A DNA stretch of 64,000 nt, from positions 186,001 to 250,000 of the forward strand of contig NZ_CP018097.1 of assembly GCF_001886695.1 (NCBI RefSeq). The letters are read 5' to 3'. The stretch is from Aurantiacibacter gangjinensis. Lineage in GTDB: Bacteria; Pseudomonadota; Alphaproteobacteria; Sphingomonadales; Sphingomonadaceae. Below, in pieces: positions 62,990 through 64,000 of this stretch. Positions within the stretch are counted from its first letter, which is position 1; every line of letters begins with the position of its first letter. The notes under the pieces were generated by a model. The model was not told the origin of the DNA. It was given only the letters and a program-made list of their open reading frames with translations, and made no database searches. A program made the position numbers and the translations under genes.

Positions 62990-64000
62990 TTAGAAGCGAA
63001 CGCTGATCGAGCCGAAGAACTCGCGGCCGTTGAGGTCGTAACCATTACCGATCGGCGTGTTGGAGATGCCGAATACTTCGTTGGTGTCGATGAGCGGCGG
63101 AGCCTCGTCGAACACGTTGGTGATACCGGCGCGGAGCGTGATATCATCGTTGAAGTCGTAACGCAGCGACAGCGTGTGGACGAAGTAATCATCCGCAAAG
63201 CCGACGTCGCGGCAGAACACGCCGTCACCTTCGACAACACCACTCGGCGAACCACCACCGGTGCAGGTGTCGGCAAGGAAACCCGTCGGATTTCCGTCCG
63301 GACCGTTGCCGAATGCATCGGAGAGCGGATCGATGCCGGCAGCGGCCTGTTCGGTTTCACCGATCCAGCGGGTCTGCCAGGTGAACACGAAGTCCGAGAG
63401 GGCGGCAGAGAAGATCGCACGACCGGTCCATAGCGGGAAGCCGAACTCGCCGGTATTGTCCTCGAAATCCGGGTTATCCGGGTCGATGAGGAAGAGCGTG
63501 CTACGCTCGATCAGGTGGTTCGCCTGCAGCGTGAGACCGAGATCGAGTGTATCACCAGCAAGCGGCGTTTCCCAACCAAGGCTGGCGTTCAGATCGATAC
63601 CACGCACCGTTTCCTTGTCCTGATTGATGAAGAACGGGAACGCCTGATTGATCAGCTGGCGTTCTCCCGGCGAATAGCTCAATTGGTCGCAGAAGACGCT
63701 ACGATCACCAATCGGACGATCGGCATTATAACACTCGTTGACCGAGAACTGCGCCGACACGCCTGCGATCGAATCTTCAACGATGATCGAGTAATAGTTG
63801 AAGTTGAACGACAGATCGAATGCGCCGAACCCCTCGGAGATGGCAACGCCGGTGGTGAAGGATCGCGACGTTTCCGGCTCCAGCAGCAACGAACCTGTCT
63901 GCGCCACTTCGATCGACGATCCGGTCGCCGTATTCGTACCACCGGCATTGATGCCGACCGACGTAGGATCTCGGCCTTCTCGCACGCAGATGTCCAGAAT
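62990..64000 (-). CDS. TonB-dependent receptor, C-terminal part
   Basis: The beta-barrel end of an outer-membrane TonB-dependent receptor; at least 336 codons lie in the window and the gene continues past base 64000. SRSFTTGVAIS, the TWQTRWIGETEQ strand and the ending FFGSISVRF with a terminal Phe are typical barrel features, and LRAGITNVFDEAPPLID is the conserved penultimate strand. Several cysteines occur in extracellular loops (NECYNAD, FCDQLSY, DTCTGGG, FCRDVGF), so disulfides are likely. The ligand is unknown. The strong terminator downstream marks the end of its transcript. Confidence 0.92.
   Translation of the reverse strand: MLDICVREGRDPTSVGINAGGTNTATGSSIEVAQTGSLLLEPETSRSFTTGVAISEGFGAFDLSFNFNYYSIIVEDSIAGVSAQFSVNECYNADRPIGDRSVFCDQLSYSPGERQLINQAFPFFINQDKETVRGIDLNASLGWETPLAGDTLDLGLTLQANHLIERSTLFLIDPDNPDFEDNTGEFGFPLWTGRAIFSAALSDFVFTWQTRWIGETEQAAAGIDPLSDAFGNGPDGNPTGFLADTCTGGGSPSGVVEGDGVFCRDVGFADDYFVHTLSLRYDFNDDITLRAGITNVFDEAPPLIDTNEVFGISNTPIGNGYDLNGREFFGSISVRF

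Overview
This 64 kb window is ordinary chromosomal DNA of a GC-rich alphaproteobacterium, most likely Sphingomonadales and within it Erythrobacteraceae (Erythrobacter, Altererythrobacter or a relative). The inference rests on protein style (alphaproteobacterial FtsL, TatB, TamB, a type-2 ArgC, a cpa-type Tad locus), on gene order (argS-SPOR-nagZ-scpA-scpB-tatABC; glnB-glnA), on several short copies of the CTGAGCTTGTCGAAGG-type palindrome that is scattered through sphingomonad genomes, and on a TonB-dependent receptor. No species can be assigned from sequence alone. No tRNA, rRNA, CRISPR array, transposase or integrase was recognised, and no gap between genes exceeds 300 bases.

Layout. 1-6.3 kb (minus strand): the start of the division and cell wall cluster, mraZ-rsmH-ftsL-ftsI-murE-murF, every junction overlapping by 1-4 bases, with four GGGA boxes at an exact 10-base period upstream of mraZ. 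6.3-9.1 kb: two exported or membrane unknowns, a cysteine synthase, a palindromic repeat island and a [2Fe-2S] ferredoxin. 9.1-15.6 kb: an AlkA-like glycosylase, an S9 peptidase, two tandem SDR paralogues between repeat fragments, a pterin dehydratase, ccmAB and a small cytochrome c lipoprotein. 15.7-22.3 kb: map, a DUF3298 lipoprotein, an M17 aminopeptidase, an SH3-only protein, argC and the glnB-glnA nitrogen operon with a possible sigma-54 promoter. 22.3-28.7 kb: a lipoprotein, an NhaP-type antiporter, an XRE repressor operon with two paralogous six-helix membrane proteins facing a phage-type lysozyme across three tandem operators, a Gly/Asn-rich exported protein and a fasciclin lipoprotein.

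28.7-40.4 kb: the tamA-tamB outer-membrane assembly pair, aminoacyl-protein transferase bpt, ilvA, a beta-hydroxyacid dehydrogenase and an exported amidohydrolase. 40.5-47.4 kb (minus): argS, a SPOR protein, nagZ, scpA, scpB and tatABC. 47.4-53.1 kb: a lipoprotein, ispH-thrB-rnhA, a DUF1508 protein, a FAD oxidoreductase and an alpha/beta hydrolase. 53.1-60.6 kb: a Tad/Cpa pilus locus (cpaA-B-C-D-E, tadB, tadC) that lacks cpaF, the motor ATPase normally found between cpaE and tadB. 60.6-64 kb: a MarR regulator with a palindrome over its own start codon, MTA phosphorylase, a type-2 hydroxyacyl-CoA dehydrogenase-like SDR and the C-terminal part of a TonB-dependent receptor that runs off the right edge.

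Most of the window is core housekeeping. The parts most worth a second look are the three-operator XRE/membrane-protein/lysozyme module near 24.7-27 kb, the cpaF-less Tad locus, the repeat that encodes the N-terminus of RsmH, and the stand-alone SH3 protein behind the aminopeptidase.
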